The notes beneath the pieces were generated by a model. That model saw nothing but the letters and a program-made list of their open reading frames with translations. It was not told the DNA's origin and ran no database searches. A stretch of 64,000 bases of DNA from JAJPKK01 sp963702755 (GTDB taxonomy: Bacteria > Pseudomonadota > Alphaproteobacteria > Rhizobiales > Xanthobacteraceae): assembly GCA_963702755.1 (NCBI GenBank), contig CAVPDZ010000006.1, forward strand, positions 1 to 64,000, in the 5' to 3' direction. Within the stretch, counting starts at the first letter, position 1; each line of letters starts with the position of its first letter. Shown piece by piece: positions 1-8,189 of this stretch. Position numbers and translations under genes: made by a program.

Positions 1-148
1 ATTCGATGATCTGGCCTTCGTTGAGGCGGGTGAGGCCGGCCTTCTCGACGGCGGAGATATGGACGAACACGTCCTTTCCGCCGCTCTGCGGCTGGATAAA
101 CCCGTAACCCTTTTGCGAATTGAACCACTTCACCGTGCCGCGTGCCAT
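1..148 (-). CDS. cspA: Cold-shock protein, CspA family (N-terminal part only)
   Basis: The reverse strand reads MARGTVKWFNSQKGYGFI and continues to the window edge, giving 49 visible codons. Both nucleic-acid-binding motifs of the cold-shock domain are present: RNP1 (KGYGFI) and RNP2 (VFVHIS). Family members are about 70-residue single-stranded RNA/DNA-binding proteins acting as RNA chaperones. The ATG at 148 follows a GGAG ribosome site 8 bases upstream. The upstream stretch to about 260 is probably its 5' untranslated leader. The C-terminal third lies outside the window, so the paralogue cannot be assigned. Confidence 0.93.
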   Translation of the reverse strand, partial: MARGTVKWFNSQKGYGFIQPQSGGKDVFVHISAVEKAGLTRLNEGQIIE

Positions 149-260
149 TTCTGATCTCCGCTCGCTATTGCCATCGACGATTGGTCCTCTCAGGTCCCTC
201 GCGTCGGATCGTCTAGTCTTAGATGCAAGCATCGGAGCGGAGGAGTAGGCAGGCAGTTCG

Positions 261-419
261 CTAGGGGTCGTGCCGGTCCTGTGATTGAGCCAAGTGAACC
301 CGACCACAGGCATGACACGTCACCGCCTGATAGAGATTCGGCCGCATTTTGGGGGTTGTCGTCGGCCCAGCCTTGGACCTGATATCCGGTGGTAGGGCAG
401 AGATAGAGGAATGCGTCAT
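261..419 (-). pseudogene. Remnant of a small CxxC zinc-ribbon-like protein
   Basis: One reverse frame reads FLYLCPTTGYQVQGWADDNP and the adjacent frame continues YQAVTCHACGRVHLAQ before a TAG at 261-263. Together they resemble a short rhizobial family with a CPxTG..VQGW start and a second C-x2-C pair followed by H, which suggests a zinc ribbon. A one-base shift near 325 separates the halves, and the ATG at 419 is also out of frame with the first half. It is either a decayed gene or one hit by sequence errors. Function is unknown; the family match is from memory. Confidence 0.45.
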
Positions 420-541
420 AATCAAATATTATGAAGATCGGGGACCAGCGTCACTAAGGAATTATACGTAAGCGATGGACTTTGCCTCGCACAGGGCGCA
501 GAGTCCAAAAACGCTCCAAAAAGTGGAAAATGGAGGCCGCC

Positions 542-696
542 ATGGACAGGACTGGCACTACTCAACATCGAGCACTTTCGTACCTTGCTGGCGACGGAAA
601 CCGACGAATCAAACGGCAGACGCTTTTCGGCTGCTAGCGGAAGAAGAGGCGACGTTGGCGAAGCTGGATGCCGTGCCGGACCAGCCGAAGGCTTAG
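542..696 (+). pseudogene. Frame-broken small hypothetical protein
   Basis: Two adjacent frames give NIEHFRTLLATETDES and then KRQTLFRLLAEEEATLAKLD, ending at TAG 694-696. This resembles a roughly 50-residue helical protein common in Bradyrhizobium relatives. The break is one base near 610. The ATG at 542 needs another one-base correction near 565 to join the frame. The end overlaps the end of the convergent gene 693-881 by 4 bases. Function is unknown. Confidence 0.45.
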
Positions 697-881
697 GTTG
701 TCGTCGTCCATTCCCGCCAGTGCGTCGGCCACACATCTATCGACTGCTTGGTCTCCGCGTTGGCCCATCCGCCGAGGGTGCGGCGGCAGGGAAATACGAG
801 AGCATGTCGCCCGTCTCCATCGATGACCGCAAGTTCAAGTTCGCGGTCGAACGGCGCGTTCGATATCGGGTGCCAATCCAT
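693..881 (-). CDS. Small conserved hypothetical protein (62 aa)
   Basis: An intact reading frame of 62 residues begins MDWHPISNAPFDRELELAV and ends PTHWREWTTTT. The pattern of W-PISxAPFDR...LELAVID...HALVFPCRR and a terminal THWREW matches small rhizobial proteins of unknown function, from memory. There is no signal peptide or membrane segment. It is convergent with, and overlaps by 4 bases, the broken small gene at 542-696. It is the only intact small gene in this flank. Confidence 0.65.
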   Translation of the reverse strand: MDWHPISNAPFDRELELAVIDGDGRHALVFPCRRTLGGWANAETKQSIDVWPTHWREWTTTT

Positions 882-896
882 AAAATTTGGCTTTAG

Positions 897-1790
897 CCGC
901 CCTGCCCAGCATTGACTTCTGTCAATTCAGCATCACCCAACATGGCGCTCCGCCGCTTCGCCGCCCGGGGCGAGCCGAGAAAAGACTCGGCGGCGGGCCG
1001 TTGGACACTCGGCTGAAAATGCATTGGATGGTGCAAGCCAAAAGGAAAAACGATGCGCAATACGTCGCCGCCTCGTCGCGCGACGGTCTGGTCATGCTCG
1101 TTTTTGAATGGGAAAGTGCGACAATGACGTTAGGATATGTAAGCTTTCGACGGGTCCAGAATGGCGTCGATACGTGTCGCACCGATTGATTTTACGAGCA
1201 CATTCTTGGCCCTCCACTCCTGCCAATCAAATCAATAACTTAGAAGCCTGTTTGTGGGTGATCTGACGGCAGGATGTGTGCGGGGGCAACGCCGGCGGCA
1301 ACGAAGCGGTCCGGGAAATCGAGTGTAGTGACCGCGGGTCGAACAGGTCGCTCGGTGGGAAGCGCCGCAGATGAAAGTCATTCCACTCCGACCAACACTC
1401 AAGTCATTCGAAACGCTACCGCCAAGCTAATTCGACCCAATCTTCGCGTTACGAGCGCGGGTTGCCCTCCGAAGGCAAAGGTCGGGTGTTCGATCACGCC
1501 GAGCGCGCCGGCGAATTCAAAGACTTAGTTTGAATGGCCAAAATCGCGACTAGCATAGCAAATGCGTAGGGCGCCCCATCCGGAAGGGGCGCAGCGCCTT
1601 GGCTTCGTCGCGGGGCGGGTGCAGACGCGCTGGAGATTGATCGTCTTGTAGGGACGGCTGAACTCGCAGATCCTGTCGTCGTCTCCGGCCCAGCGCCTCA
1701 AATAGAACTGTGGAATGTAGTGATGTTCACCTGCTGAGATATAGAGTCAACCGGAACGCCCCGGGTACACTGGTCGAGAAGCCTAACCTT
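897..1790. other. Mostly non-coding flank, no supportable gene
   Basis: GC is lower than in the rest of the window. Open frames at 887-1189 and 1274-1528 show no recognisable family and no convincing ribosome site. On the reverse strand near 1590-1700 a frame reads AGDDDRICEFSRPYKTINLQ and then CTRPATKP, which looks like a fragment of a real protein but is unassigned. I see no tRNA, insertion sequence or terminal repeat here. The left edge of the foreign cassette should lie between about 1690 and 1815. Confidence 0.5.
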
Positions 1791-1815
1791 TCGGGTGGTT
1801 ATCTTGGAACTCAGA

Positions 1816-2259
1816 ATGTCGGTCGCGGCACGTGAGGCCTTTCTTGCTGCCGTGCACGTAGCGATTATCGGTGTGGATGATCCCCGGGGCGAGAGTGCGC
1901 CGTTGCTTGTTCCGGTTTGGTACGGGTACTCACCGGGCGGGGATATCGTGGTCGAGACCCGCCGGGAGTCCCTCAAGGCGCGGCTTCTGCGTGGCGCCGG
2001 AAGATTCAGCCTCTGCGTTCAGGACGAAACGGCTCCCTATCGTTACGTGAGTGTTGAGGGAGCGATCACTGAAATTGCCGATCCGATTCCCGCGGAGGAG
2101 CGTCGGAATCTCGCATTTCGATACCTCGACCCCCAGACTGCTGAGGCCTACTTGAAAGCCAATGAAATCCAGCTGGCGGAAGACATACTCATTCGTATGC
2201 GTCCCCAGCGATGGCGGACCGCCGATTTCTCGGCGTTCGCCGCGGACTTTTCTTCCTAG
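1816..2259 (+). CDS. PPOX/PNPOx-type split-barrel flavin or F420 protein
   Basis: The ATG at 1816 gives 147 residues starting MSVAAREAFLAAVHVAIIGV; a GTG at 1795 would add seven. The opening helix, then a strand with APLLVPVWYGYSPGGDIVVET and later RFSLCVQDETAPYRYVSVEG, are typical of the pyridoxamine-phosphate-oxidase-like split beta-barrel (FMN or deazaflavin F420 binding), a group especially common in actinobacteria. It would reduce or oxidise a small substrate; the true substrate is not visible. Its stop is 18 bases before the TTG of the NRPS-like gene, so the two are probably co-transcribed. It may tailor the aldehyde or imine product; that is inference. Confidence 0.8.
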   Translation: MSVAAREAFLAAVHVAIIGVDDPRGESAPLLVPVWYGYSPGGDIVVETRRESLKARLLRGAGRFSLCVQDETAPYRYVSVEGAITEIADPIPAEERRNLAFRYLDPQTAEAYLKANEIQLAEDILIRMRPQRWRTADFSAFAADFSS

Positions 2260-2277
2260 TCGGGACCTGGCACCGTC

Positions 2278-5200
2278 TTGCGCAACTTTTCGCCGGGCTT
2301 CGGCAACCTTGATCCGGGCGGCGTTCCTGGCCGGTCCGGCGAGCCTTGCGTGCACGACCTGTTCGACGCTGTAGCTGCGCGCCGCGGGAGCGCCCCGGCG
2401 GCGATGGATCACGGTCGCACGATCAGCTACGAGGAGTTGAAAGCACGGTCCGACCGGTTGGCCCGTCGGCTTTACAAGGCCGGGGTGTCACACGGCGACC
2501 GGGTCGGCGTCTCCGGCGGCCGATCGCTGGATGCACTCGTCGCATTTCTGGGCATTCTGAAGGTCGGCGCTGCTTATCTGCCTCTCGACGACACGTCTCC
2601 GCCGCGTCGGCTGCAGGCCATGGTGGAAGAGGCCGGCGTGCAGACCGTCGTGGCCCTTCCCGGCAGCGCCCATCGGATCCGCCGCATCCGCACGCAGGTC
2701 GAGCTGCGCGACGACGACGCGGGCGATGACAACGGGATTGCGCTTCCCGCGGCCGTGACCGACGAGGACTGCGCGTACGTCATGTTCACCTCCGGATCCA
2801 CGGGGCGCCCGAAGCCGGTGGCCATCCCGCACCGCGGGGTGGTCGCGCTGTCCATGTCGGACGTCGTCCATCAACGGCCGCGCCGCGACGACCGAGTGCT
2901 GCATGCGTACAACTTGTCCTCGGACGCGTCCACCATCGAGATCTGGCCGCCGCTGCTTGCGGGCGCCTGCATCGTCATTGCGCAGCGGGAAGAGCTCCTC
3001 TCGCCGACCGCTTTGGAAACTCGACTTCTCGAGGACGAGGTCACGGTCGCCTATCTGACGACTGCGGTCTTCCATCACGTCGCTCGCGTCAAGCCGAACG
3101 CGGTGAAGACATTGCGCTTCGTGTCGGCCGGTGGCAAATCCATGGACCCGGTACTGGCCGGCGCCATTGTCGACAGCTGCCCGGACACCACCGTGGTGAA
3201 TTTCTACGGCCCGACCGAGAACACCGTGGTATCCACGGCTTACCTGGTTCCGAAGGGCGCGGAATCTCTCGACCGAGTTCCCGTCGGCCGCCCGCTGGAG
3301 CACACCACCGTCCACGTGGTTCGCGCCGACGGGACGCCGGTGGACGTCGATGAAGAAGGCGAACTCCTGGTCGGTGGCGCCGGTCTGGCTCTGGGTTACC
3401 TCGGCGACCCCGAGTTCACCGCTCGTAAGTTCGTCCGTTATCCGACGCAGACCGGCCCTCTCGTGTATCGCACCGGTGACCGGGTCGTCCGCAACGAGCG
3501 TGGGGAATTGGAGTACCGCGGTCGTCTGGACCGGCAGATAAAGCTGCGCGGTCACCGGATCGAGCTGGAGGAAATCGAAGCCCAACTCCGCGCGGATCTG
3601 CGCATCGGTGAGGCGGTCGTCGAGTTCGACGGGCATTCACTGATCGGTTACGTGACGCCGGCATCTCCCGGGTCACGGCTGCCCACCGATCAGGTGCGCA
3701 GTGATCTCGCCAAGTGGCTCCCGGCACCCGCGGCGCTGTCCCGGTTGATCGAGGTGGCTGAGCTGCCGGTCGGTCCTACTGGAAAGGTCGACCGCAAGCT
3801 CCTGGCCGGCCTGCTGGCTCAGGACGCCGAGGCTTCCTCGTCGTGGAGCGCCGAGCCGGAAAGCGTGCCGGCGGCCCGCGGCGGCGACGGGCTCGTCGAC
3901 ACCCTGGCGCGGATCTGGCGGAACGCCCTGCGGGTCTGGCCGGCGCTGGACGACGACTTCTTCGCTGTGGGCGGGTACTCGCTGCTGGCTGCGCAGGTGG
4001 TCACCAGCACCATCAGTGCCCTGGGTATCGAAGCCCGACACAGCACGAGCCTGCTCCGCTGCCTGCTGCAGACGCCCACGCTCAAGGGGTTCGCTGCTGC
4101 TGTTGCTGCCGTCAGCGGCGGCGCGACGCTGAGCGAGACGCTGGCTGTCGACTTCGAGTGCGAAGCCCGAACTCGGCCTGCAGCTGCCTGCGGCGGCGCC
4201 TGACACGGCGAACCCCGCGAACCCCGAGCACGTCCTGCTGACCGGCGCCACCGGGTTCGTCGGGGCCTACCTGCTGGAGAGCCTGCTGTCCGGCACCGAG
4301 GCCGTCGTCCACTGCCCGGTCCGCAGCCAGAGTCCGGCGCACGCTCGGGCACGTGTGCTCGCCAACCTCGCCCGCTACGGCCTCGATCGCAGCTGCGATC
4401 CCGGCCGCATCGTCTGCTTCCCGTCGGACCTCGCCGCGGATGGCGACGGGGACCTCGACGACGACCTCCGCCGCCTGAGCGAGCAGGTCGACCTGGTCAT
4501 CCATTCCGCTGCTCAGGTGAACTTCCTGTACCCCTACGAGGCGCTCCGTCAGGCCAACGTCGAAGGAACCAAGCGGGTCATCCAGGTCGCCGCTCCGCGG
4601 CGGGCGCCGATCCACTTCATCTCGACGGTTGCCGTCCTGGCCGGGTTCGGTGCAGCCGGCGTCCGGCACGTCGACGAGGACGTGCCGCTGGCCCACGCCG
4701 ACTTGCTCACGATGGGCTACGGCGAGAGCAAATGGGTTGCCGAAGAGGTCCTGCGGGACGCGGCGAAGCAGGGCGTGCCGGTGGCGATCTACCGCCCTTA
4801 CGAGGTCATGGGCGATCAGGTCACCGGCGCCTGCAACACCGAGACCGCGATCTGCTCGCTGTTCAAGTACATCGCGGACACCGGTTCGGCCCCGGACATC
4901 CCGTTGCCGCTCGACCTGGTTCCGGTCGACTACCTGTCCGACGCGATCATCCACATCGCGACGACGCGGAAGATCACGAACCAGACGTACCACCTGACCA
5001 ACCCGCGCCCCGCGAGCCTGACCGACATGATCGAGTGCATGCGGGCTGCCGGGCATCGGATCTCGCAGGTGCCTTACCACGAGTGGGTGGCCGACCTGGT
5101 CAAGTACGTGTCCCGCCATCCCGACGCCCCGACCGCGCCGTTCGTGCCGCTGTGCGTGGACCGCGCCAAGGTCGGCGACATGTCGGTCAAGGAGATGTAC

Positions 5201-5359
5201 TTCGAGGGAACGTTCCCGACCCTCGGGCGGGACAATGTGGAACGCGACCTGGCGGATACCCAACTGCGTTGCCCGCCGGCCAACTCGGCACTGCTCAACC
5301 TGTACCTGAACCACTTCGATGCGGCTGGGTACATCACACACCCGCGGAGGGTGGCGTGA
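2278..5359 (+). CDS. NRPS-like A-T-R enzyme (adenylation, thiolation, thioester reductase)
   Basis: A TTG at 2278 opens a stand-alone NRPS module of about 1,027 residues; a GTG at 2350 is an alternative. The adenylation domain shows FTSGSTGRPKPV (about 170-181), YGPTE (310-314), YRTGD (397-401) and the A10 lysine K503. A thiolation domain follows with DDFFAVGGYSLL, the phosphopantetheine serine being S568. A one-base shift at about 4175-4205 breaks the frame. It resumes in a thioester-reductase domain with LLTGATGFVGAYLLESLL (NADPH-binding Rossmann motif), the STV segment and the YGESK catalytic Tyr/Lys pair. Such enzymes activate a carboxylic or amino acid, tether it and release it reductively as aldehyde or alcohol. 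No condensation domain is present. The domain set excludes CoA-ligase-like carboxylic acid reductases. The stop overlaps the P450 start. Confidence 0.88.
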
Positions 5360-6630
5360 CGGCGAATGCATTCGGCGGAGGGGAATCAGCCGTCGTGATC
5401 ACGGAGGGTGCCGTCCCGGACGACAACTCGCTGATGCCCTCCCTCGAGAACCTCGAGCTGCCGCTGGCCCCGCCGGGGACGATGGGCCCGCCCGAGGAGT
5501 ACAACTGGCTGCGGGAGCAGGCGCCGGTCACCAAGCTGAGCGTGCCGGCGGAGTTCAACGCCACGATCTGGTACGTGACGAGCTACAACGACGTGAAATC
5601 GCTGCTCGCCAATTCCAGGTTGATCCGCCCCACGATCAACGAGTGGCCGAAGATCGAGAACCAGCCGGAGGACATCGGCACGCCGCTGGTCACGATGATG
5701 GAGTTCAACGGCCCGCAAGCCATCGCGCTTCGCCGGGTCGTGGCGGAGGCCTTCAGCGCGAAGACGATCCGGGCGTACCGGCCGCGGATGCGCGCGAAGG
5801 CCGACGAAATGTTGGCCGACTTGGCCAAGCGGGGTCAACCGGGGGACATCGTCCGGGACTACACTGAGCCGTTCCCCCTGTGGGTGATGTGTGACCTGGT
5901 CGGCATCCCCTTCGACGACCGGGACCATTACCTCCCGCTGGCCGACGCGGCCCTGGGCGCCATGCAGACCTGGGAACAGGGCCGCAACTCCACCAAGGAG
6001 CTCTACCGGTACATCCGCTCGATCATCGAGAAGAAGAGCCGTCTTCCGGCGGATGACATCCTCAGCAGGGTCGTCCACGAGTGGAAGAAAGGCACCATCG
6101 ACGAAGAGGCGGTCACCGCCTTCGGACTTTCGATGCTGGTCGCCGGCTACCGCACCACCACGATGTTCCTGGGCAACTCGCTCCTGCTCCTGCTGTCGAC
6201 GCCCAGTCGGTACGCGATGCTGCGCGACGAGCGGCATCGCTTGCCCGGCGCGGTCGAGGAGCTGCTGCGCTTCATCCCGGTGCTGAACGGGATCGTGGTC
6301 CTGCTCGCCACCGAGGACATCGAGTACAACGGCAAGGTCATCCGCAGCGGGGATGCCGTCCTGCCTGTGATCGCTGCGGGTAACCGGGACGAGAGCGTGT
6401 TCCCCGGCGCGGATGAACTGGACCTGTGCCGCGTCGACAATCCCCACCTCGTCTTCGGTCGCGGCGCTCACAACTGCATCGCGGCCGTGTTGGCCAGGAC
6501 CGAGATGGCGGTGGGCATCGAGGCGCTCCTGGACCGCTTCCCGAACCTGCGGTTGACCGACGGCCGCCCGGCGACGTGGGACGACTCCGCGCCCGCGAAG
6601 TCCCCGATCACGCTGTTCGTCGACTGGTGA
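5356..6630 (+). CDS. Cytochrome P450 with atypical I-helix
   Basis: The GTG at 5356 overlaps the preceding stop (GTGA) and follows a CGGAGGG ribosome site, so translation is coupled; the product is 424 residues. P450 signatures are present: ExxR at E302-R305 and the haem loop FGRGAHNCIAAVLAR with ligand C374. Two features are unusual. The I-helix reads AGYRTTT (263-269), with Arg266 where AGxxTT motifs normally carry Glu/Asp for proton delivery. The residue two after the cysteine is Ala rather than the usual Gly. It is soluble, class I bacterial type, and needs separate redox partners, none of which is encoded nearby. It probably modifies the product or the carrier-bound substrate of the A-T-R enzyme. 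Confidence 0.92.
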   Translation: MTANAFGGGESAVVITEGAVPDDNSLMPSLENLELPLAPPGTMGPPEEYNWLREQAPVTKLSVPAEFNATIWYVTSYNDVKSLLANSRLIRPTINEWPKIENQPEDIGTPLVTMMEFNGPQAIALRRVVAEAFSAKTIRAYRPRMRAKADEMLADLAKRGQPGDIVRDYTEPFPLWVMCDLVGIPFDDRDHYLPLADAALGAMQTWEQGRNSTKELYRYIRSIIEKKSRLPADDILSRVVHEWKKGTIDEEAVTAFGLSMLVAGYRTTTMFLGNSLLLLLSTPSRYAMLRDERHRLPGAVEELLRFIPVLNGIVVLLATEDIEYNGKVIRSGDAVLPVIAAGNRDESVFPGADELDLCRVDNPHLVFGRGAHNCIAAVLARTEMAVGIEALLDRFPNLRLTDGRPATWDDSAPAKSPITLFVDW

Positions 6631-6635
6631 CCCCC

Positions 6636-6685
6636 GTTGCGTCCGGCCAACCCGACGCCATAGATGCGGGTTGGCCGGACGCAAC
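6636..6685 (+). terminator. Perfect 19-bp hairpin, actinobacterial-style terminator
   Basis: The arms 6636-6654 and 6667-6685 are perfect inverted repeats (GTTGCGTCCGGCCAACCCG on the left) around a 12-base loop. The hairpin starts 6 bases after the P450 stop and 6 bases before the stop of the convergent permease fragment, so it would end both. It has no T-run, as is usual for strong actinobacterial terminators and unlike the T-tailed terminator after rpoC in this window. Confidence 0.85.
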
Positions 6686-6691
6686 GCGCCG

Positions 6692-6793
6692 TCAGCGGGT
6701 CGTGCGCTTCCGGTACATGACGGCCGCCAGCGGTGTGCACACGCTGAGCAGGATCAGCGCCCATACCACCGTCCGACCGGTGCCGGTCAGATG
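6692..6793 (-). pseudogene. C-terminal end of an ABC-2 type exporter permease (truncated)
   Basis: The reverse strand encodes TGRTVVWALILLSVCTPLA and then AVMYRKRTTR with a TGA at 6694-6692. This is a last transmembrane helix plus a basic tail, the usual ending of ABC-2/DrrB-like drug exporter permeases in actinobacteria. Only about 33 codons exist; upstream the frame enters unrelated sequence at about 6790. An exporter convergent with a biosynthetic operon fits a natural-product cluster. The cut marks the right edge of the foreign block. Confidence 0.55.
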
Positions 6794-6907
6794 GCAACGC
6801 CGTTGGTGGGACCAGCGACCAGCAATGCAGTGGCGGCGCTCACGTGTGCGCGGGTTCGTCGCTCGCCGCTGCTGCCGGAACGTGTCCTCGCCGCGATGAA
6901 AGCGTAG
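6791..6907 (+). pseudogene. C-terminal remnant of a xanthine-dehydrogenase-family molybdopterin subunit
   Basis: The frame from about 6791 reads VGPATSNAVAALTCARVRRS and then PLLPERVLAAMKA before TAG 6905-6907. An ANAVxALTGxRVRxLPxxPERVLAA ending is typical of the large molybdenum subunit of xanthine dehydrogenase/aldehyde oxidase enzymes in proteobacteria. The rest of the gene (about 700 residues) is absent. It begins exactly where the permease fragment stops making sense, so two unrelated gene ends are fused here. Confidence 0.5.
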
Positions 6908-6937
6908 CAGACCGCGCCCTTTGACCTCAGGGAAGGC

Positions 6938-6976
6938 GGGGTGGGGCGAAGAGCTGTAGGCTGCTTCGCCGCACCC
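6938..6976. repeat. Inverted repeat (13-bp arms, one mismatch)
   Basis: GGGTGGGGCGAAG at 6938-6951 (approximately) pairs with CTTCGCCGCACCC at 6964-6976. The position just after the molybdopterin-subunit stop fits a terminator or a short interspersed palindrome. There is no T-run. Confidence 0.45.
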
Positions 6977-7020
6977 TGGCCCTACGGAACCATCCATGGA
7001 GCGTTGCGCGCCGGCGCGAC

Positions 7021-7106
7021 CCGACGGGGACAAAAGCGACTTCCTTCAGCGACGCGATGCCGATAACCGAGACGTTGTTGGTGTGCCAGTTCGCCACGTA
7101 CATGTC
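7021..7106 (-). pseudogene. Fragment of a YVTN beta-propeller repeat
   Basis: The reverse strand reads MYVANWHTNNVSVIGIASLK and then EVAFVPVG, one blade of the YVTN family (consensus YVxNxxxNNVSVID...). An in-frame TAA lies just upstream of the ATG and the similarity stops after VPVG, so only about 29 residues survive. The parent proteins are large secreted or periplasmic propellers. This is one more truncated gene end between the foreign block and secE. Confidence 0.5.
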
Positions 7107-7371
7107 TTATCGTCGGGAGTAATTGTCATCCAGCCCGGACCCTCGCGTAGCAGCCCTCATTCGATGGAATGTAGAGCAAAGTCGAGCGGCTCGAATTGCT
7201 TCACATCGTTTCCCCCACGTTGCCCCGCTACTCTTGTCACGGCAGCGACCGCAGGAACGGCTCGGAATGCCAGCCACTTGGTCCGTTGGATCACCGGGTC
7301 TTACGACCAATGATTCTCGAAGCCGAATTAGGGCGCGCAGGTTCGCCGCCGAGTCCATCCGGTCATGTGCT
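7107..7371. other. No recognisable gene
   Basis: Short frames here overlap on both strands and show no family resemblance or ribosome sites. No tRNA gene is visible. In many Hyphomicrobiales a tuf copy and tRNA-Trp precede secE; I see neither between the foreign block and secE. Confidence 0.4.
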
Positions 7372-7605
7372 CTACCGGCCGGATGGCACTTCGGCGGGAA
7401 AGCAATTACGGCGGCCCGCCATCAGGCATTCTTCCTGACGGTTGACGTCGATCAGCTTCATCACCAGGAAATAGCCGCCGATGCAGGCGAGCACGACAAT
7501 CGTCATGACGATGGCGACGCCTGCGGACGAGAGGGATCGTTCGCCGTCCTCGCCGCCATCGTGCTGACCCGGTGGGACCGCGTTGTTGCTTTCGTCCGCC
7601 ATCAT
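7372..7605 (-). CDS. Small single-pass membrane protein (77 aa)
   Basis: Reading from the tandem ATGATG at 7605/7602, preceded by AGGGGG, the product starts MMADESNNAVPPGQHDGGED. One transmembrane helix follows (AGVAIVMTIVVLACIGGYFL, about residues 30-49), then a short tail LIDVNRQEECLMAGRRNC with two cysteines. This layout is common for unnamed rhizobial membrane proteins. It is divergent from secE. Function is unknown. Confidence 0.65.
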   Translation of the reverse strand: MMADESNNAVPPGQHDGGEDGERSLSSAGVAIVMTIVVLACIGGYFLVMKLIDVNRQEECLMAGRRNCFPAEVPSGR

Positions 7606-7978
7606 TGCCCCCTGCAGTCCGGCCTCCTTGGATCTTTGGATCATAGGCGTCTTATTGCTGATCGCGCAGAGGCGGCGGACGGTTCGGGCGTCCGCGTTCG
7701 GCATCGAATGAAAATCGGCGGCGCATCGCCTGGTGTTCGCGCGCCGTGATCCACATATCGCCGGCGCTGCGGCGAACCCTCGTTGTGAATGCGGCTTGAT
7801 TTCGCCCGCCGCCCGCAGTAGATGAGGCTGACGCTAGCGGCCCGGTTTCGGACTTCCGCGGCGACGGCATCCCCACAAAGGCCCGCCATTTGGCTTGGTC
7901 CGTCATGGACTGGGCGCGCGACGGGCCTGTTTTGGATTCCCTTTACACCTCTGTACCGAGACGAGTTGGAACCACGTG
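7606..7978. other. secE upstream region
   Basis: A reverse frame of 84 codons (7652-7906) is open but has no recognised family. The forward strand should hold the secE-nusG promoter. I see no convincing -35/-10 pair and no tRNA cloverleaf. Confidence 0.3.
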
Positions 7979-8176
7979 ATGGCAAAGGTCAGCCCCTTCA
8001 AGTTCATGCAGGAGGTCCGCCAGGAGGCGTCCAAGATCACTTGGCCGAGCTCGCGCGAGACCGTCATCACCACCATCATCGTTTTCGTGATGGCGGCGGC
8101 GGCCGGCATATTCTTCCTGATGGCCGATTATGCCATTCGCCTCGTGGTGACGTTCCTGCTCGGCATCGGCAGCTGA
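7979..8176 (+). CDS. secE: Preprotein translocase subunit SecE
   Basis: The 65-residue product has the typical bacterial SecE layout. The cytoplasmic amphipathic segment FMQEVRQEASKITWPSSRET carries the conserved W-P-S/T motif. It is followed by one transmembrane helix (VITTIIVFVMAAAAGIFFL). SecE clamps SecY in the SecYEG channel of the inner membrane. The ATG at 7979 is chosen over an upstream GTG because it gives the standard MAKVSPFKF start. nusG begins 13 bases after its stop. Confidence 0.96.
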   Translation: MAKVSPFKFMQEVRQEASKITWPSSRETVITTIIVFVMAAAAGIFFLMADYAIRLVVTFLLGIGS

Positions 8177-8189
8177 ACGGAAGCCTTCC

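Noticed and set aside
887..1189. 100-codon forward frame in the left flank
   Set aside because: It starts in low-GC DNA without a ribosome site and resembles nothing I know; an antisense frame of equal length covers it.
2278..5359. Carboxylic acid reductase (CAR) of the mycobacterial type
   Set aside because: The adenylation domain has NRPS motifs (YGPTE, YRTGD) and the protein is about 1,030 residues, shorter than CARs (about 1,170) with their CoA-ligase-like adenylation domain.
7652..7906. 84-codon reverse frame upstream of secE
   Set aside because: No recognisable family, no clear ribosome site, and an overlapping frame of similar length exists on the same strand.
7107..7978. tRNA-Trp gene before secE
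   Set aside because: No CCA-anticodon cloverleaf or GTTCGANTC T-arm could be found by eye in either strand.
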